Source: CAZGSG01 sp964528095
GTDB taxonomy: Bacteria > Bacteroidota > Bacteroidia > Chitinophagales > Chitinophagaceae
Assembly: GCA_964528095.1 (NCBI GenBank)
Contig: CAZGSG010000321.1
Location: forward strand, 1-6,850
Direction: 5' to 3'
DNA length: 6,850 nucleotides
Shown one piece after another: positions 4,444 through 6,850 of the stretch. The position numbers and the translations under genes were made by a program. Numbering within the stretch: position 1 is the first letter of the stretch; each line of letters starts with the position of its first letter. The notes beneath the pieces were generated by a model. It did no database searches, was not told where the DNA came from, and saw nothing but the letters and a program-made list of their open reading frames with translations.

Positions 4444-6850
4444 TTATTCGTTAGTAATGCCATCTGCATCGTCTGAATCAATCACCAATAGTCCGTGACT
4501 ATGGCCATGATCGCTACAGGTATTCATGATAAGATAAGTGGGCTGGGCTGGTATAACAGCGCCCCCGCTTCTTTTTTCACCATTCATTTTACGCACCAGT
4601 CTATTTCTTTCCATATCCACCCCTTTTTGCAGTTGCTCGTCTTTCACCCGGTCAAAATAAATAGTTCCGTCAATGATCGTGTATAATGGTTTCGCATAAA
4701 TGCTCAATGGATTATCGCTCCATAAAACAACATCACCATCCTTACCTGTTTTCAGGCTTCCTACCCTGTCATCTACATGCAGCATTTTTGCAGGATTGAG
4801 TGTTACCATTTTAAAAGCATCTTCTTCTGATACACCACCATACTTTACGATCTTAGCCGCTTCCTGGTTCAGGCGGCGCGCCATTTCCGCATCATCTGAA
4901 TTGATCGCTACGTTGAGGCCTACATTGTGCATGATAGCCGCATTATAAGGAATGGCATCTTCCACTTCCATTTTATATGCCCACCAGTCGGAAAAAGTTG
5001 ACGCGTTTGCTCCATGTTCCAGCATTTTATCCGCTACTTTATAACCTTCCAGTATATGGGTAAATGTATTGTACTTATAGCCCATCCTGTTGGCTACTTC
5101 AATCGAGCTCATGATCTCGCTCTGCACATAAGAGTGGCAGGTAATAAATCTTTTCTTATCCAGGATCTCTACGAGTGCATCCAGTTCCAGGTCGCGACGA
5201 GGCGCTGTTACTACTGCTCCTTTTTTACTTTTTGCAGCTTCATAGTCCTGCCATACTTTTTTATAATCCTTTGCTCTTGTAAATGCATCTACCAGTACCT
5301 GCTCTACTCCCATTCTTGTATCAGGAAAACGATTGTTGCCCAATGGAGATGAAGAACGTTTTACATTCTCACCCAGGGCAAACTTTATCTGTCCATCCCA
5401 GTTCTTAAATTTGAGGTCCTCATCATTTCCACCCCAGCGCAGTTTGATGAGCTGTGTTTGTCCGCCAATAACATTGGCTGAACCATGCAGGATATGCGAG
5501 GTAGTTACACCACCGCTCAACTGGCGATAGATATTAATATCCTCGGGATTGAGGTTATCCGCGATCCGCACTTCCGATGTCACACTTTGGCCGCCTTCAT
5601 TGATTGAAGCAGCCGCAATATGTGAATGCTCGTCAATGATACCGGGTGTCACATGTTTGCCTGTACCATCGATCACTTTCGCCCCCGCATCGGCCAGTCC
5701 TTTGCCTACAGCTGCGATCTTGCCATTTTTGATCAGCACATCCGCATTCTGCAGAATTCCGTCTTTTTCATTGGTCCATACAGTGGCATTCTTTATCAAT
5801 ATGGTTTCCTGTTTAGGTTTCTGGTCTTCTTCCCATCCGAATGGTTCAAACGGGTAAGTCACTTTTCCGATGACAGGTGTTTCTCTTTTTTTAACGCTAT
5901 CCGGTTTTACCTCGGCAGCTTTTACAAATACAGCTGTCCAGGTGAGGGTGTTACCTGATGAATCAACACCGGTACCATTCCATTCGGTACCACTGCTGAT
6001 ACCACTGAGACGGATAGCCGTAGCTGGTAATGCCTGATCAGCTCCTCCACCGCCACCTCTGCCACCCCCCCCACCTGGAGGTCTTTGGCCCCCTTCAGGT
6101 TGTTGCCCGGGATTCATTTGCGGTCTTTGCCTGCGTACCATTGGCGCGTAACTCAGTTTAACGATCTTACCATCATGACTGAATTTTGTATTAAGGGTAT
6201 CAGTGGCAAACATCGTCAATGAGCTACCACTTTTTACATCCAGTGTATACTTATCTGTACCGTTTGGTGTATTCACTACAAGGTTATAGGTACCTGCAAC
6301 AGCGGAAGGATCTTCTTTCACCGTATATTTAATGCCCTGCACCCAGTTGGAAAGGATCGCTGTTTTTTCATTGAAGATCGGTCCTGTAGTAACCAGGAAA
6401 TTGGCCAGCTTACCTGACTCTAAACTTCCAACCTTATCATATATACCCAATAAAGTAGCAGGGGTTTTTGTAAGGGCTTCCATTGCTTTGGCTTCACTCA
6501 GTCCATAATCCATTGCTTTGCGAAGATTGGCCCAGAACAAACTTACTGTGCGGAGATCTGCTGTGGTAAGGCAAAATGGAATTCCTGCTTTTTCAAATGC
6601 AGCTGTATTGGTAGGTGCCAATTCCCAGTTCTTCATATCACTTAATGATACAAACCGCGCGTCTGCAGGATCTTCCACATCCTGCGCCTGTGGATAATTG
6701 AGCGAAAGAATGAATGAAGCATTGGTACCTTTCATTTCTTTGATACGCTGGTACTCATTTCCTCCTCCTTTAATAATGTATTGTACACCAAACTCATCGC
6801 CGATACGATCGGCTCTCAGGTCATTCCATTTATCATTGGCCTCAAATATC
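4444..6850 (-). CDS. Large tandem amidohydrolase (two modules), 5' end beyond window
   Basis: About 801 C-terminal residues are visible. The frame stays open upstream of the Met at 6735 to the window edge, so that Met is internal. Numbering from it, the end of a first amidohydrolase module (to about 140) is followed by a beta-rich linker (about 145-305). The linker contains a Gly/Arg-rich tract at 221-231 and Trp-containing strands. A complete second module starts near 310 (TILIKNATVW). The second module keeps the whole metal set: H370 and H372 in PGIIDEHSH, H534 (ITCHSY), H560 (FTHIL) and D614 (INSDD). The first module has lost ligands: Glu (FEAND, codon 6841-6843) where the third His belongs, GGG where the fourth His belongs, and LTTAD where SDD belongs. 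The C-terminal tail has DHGHSHG (742-748), possibly metal-binding. Related proteins are exported hydrolases of imidazolonepropionase or dipeptidase type; the substrate cannot be read here. The next gene starts 11 nt on, so they form one operon. Confidence 0.92.
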   Translation of the reverse strand, partial: IFEANDKWNDLRADRIGDEFGVQYIIKGGGNEYQRIKEMKGTNASFILSLNYPQAQDVEDPADARFVSLSDMKNWELAPTNTAAFEKAGIPFCLTTADLRTVSLFWANLRKAMDYGLSEAKAMEALTKTPATLLGIYDKVGSLESGKLANFLVTTGPIFNEKTAILSNWVQGIKYTVKEDPSAVAGTYNLVVNTPNGTDKYTLDVKSGSSLTMFATDTLNTKFSHDGKIVKLSYAPMVRRQRPQMNPGQQPEGGQRPPGGGGGRGGGGGADQALPATAIRLSGISSGTEWNGTGVDSSGNTLTWTAVFVKAAEVKPDSVKKRETPVIGKVTYPFEPFGWEEDQKPKQETILIKNATVWTNEKDGILQNADVLIKNGKIAAVGKGLADAGAKVIDGTGKHVTPGIIDEHSHIAAASINEGGQSVTSEVRIADNLNPEDINIYRQLSGGVTTSHILHGSANVIGGQTQLIKLRWGGNDEDLKFKNWDGQIKFALGENVKRSSSPLGNNRFPDTRMGVEQVLVDAFTRAKDYKKVWQDYEAAKSKKGAVVTAPRRDLELDALVEILDKKRFITCHSYVQSEIMSSIEVANRMGYKYNTFTHILEGYKVADKMLEHGANASTFSDWWAYKMEVEDAIPYNAAIMHNVGLNVAINSDDAEMARRLNQEAAKIVKYGGVSEEDAFKMVTLNPAKMLHVDDRVGSLKTGKDGDVVLWSDNPLSIYAKPLYTIIDGTIYFDRVKDEQLQKGVDMERNRLVRKMNGEKRSGGAVIPAQPTYLIMNTCSDHGHSHGLLVIDSDDADGITNE

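Noticed and set aside
6733..6735. ATG at 6735 (-) as the start of the large amidohydrolase
   Set aside because: The frame continues upstream to the window end with sequence that aligns to the second protein (FEAND to KGGG), so the Met is internal.

Overview
The window comes from a member of the Bacteroidota, most plausibly Chitinophagaceae or a near relative. The evidence is the SecA sequence, the A-rich leader without a Shine-Dalgarno motif in front of the 3104-4432 gene, and the exported amidohydrolase-family proteins with long Gly/Arg-rich loops. The phylum call is fairly secure; the family is an inference. No tRNA, rRNA, CRISPR array, transposase or complete phage gene was found.

Layout. 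Positions 2-1177 (+) hold the C-terminal 391 codons of secA, whose start lies left of the window, followed by a strong hairpin terminator (1196-1240). Positions 4444-6850 (-) hold most of a large tandem amidohydrolase gene whose 5' end lies right of the window. It is followed 11 nt later by a second, shorter amidohydrolase-family gene with a signal peptide (3104-4432, -). This two-gene operon ends at a GC-rich hairpin (3001-3025). The two transcription units converge.

Between them lie about 1.9 kb with no convincing gene (1178-3103). The stretch is rich in repeats: a cluster of AACACGGAATCACAG-like repeats (1309-1505); an element of about 450 bp bounded by 55-bp inverted repeats (1678-2127) that encloses a 30-bp perfect palindrome built on an 11-bp period; two 80-nt direct repeats, each able to form two mutually exclusive hairpins (2305-2384 and 2457-2536); and two 14-bp perfect palindromes. 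It looks like a landing site for small non-coding mobile or structured elements.

The most interesting protein-level result is in the minus-strand operon. It encodes three amidohydrolase modules, but only the C-terminal module of the large protein keeps the full metal-ligand set (HxH, two further His, Asp). The visible half of the large protein's first module and the separate second protein align with each other and have lost key ligands. The operon therefore appears to pair one intact hydrolase module with two degenerate modules. SecA is a housekeeping gene and has no evident functional link to the operon.
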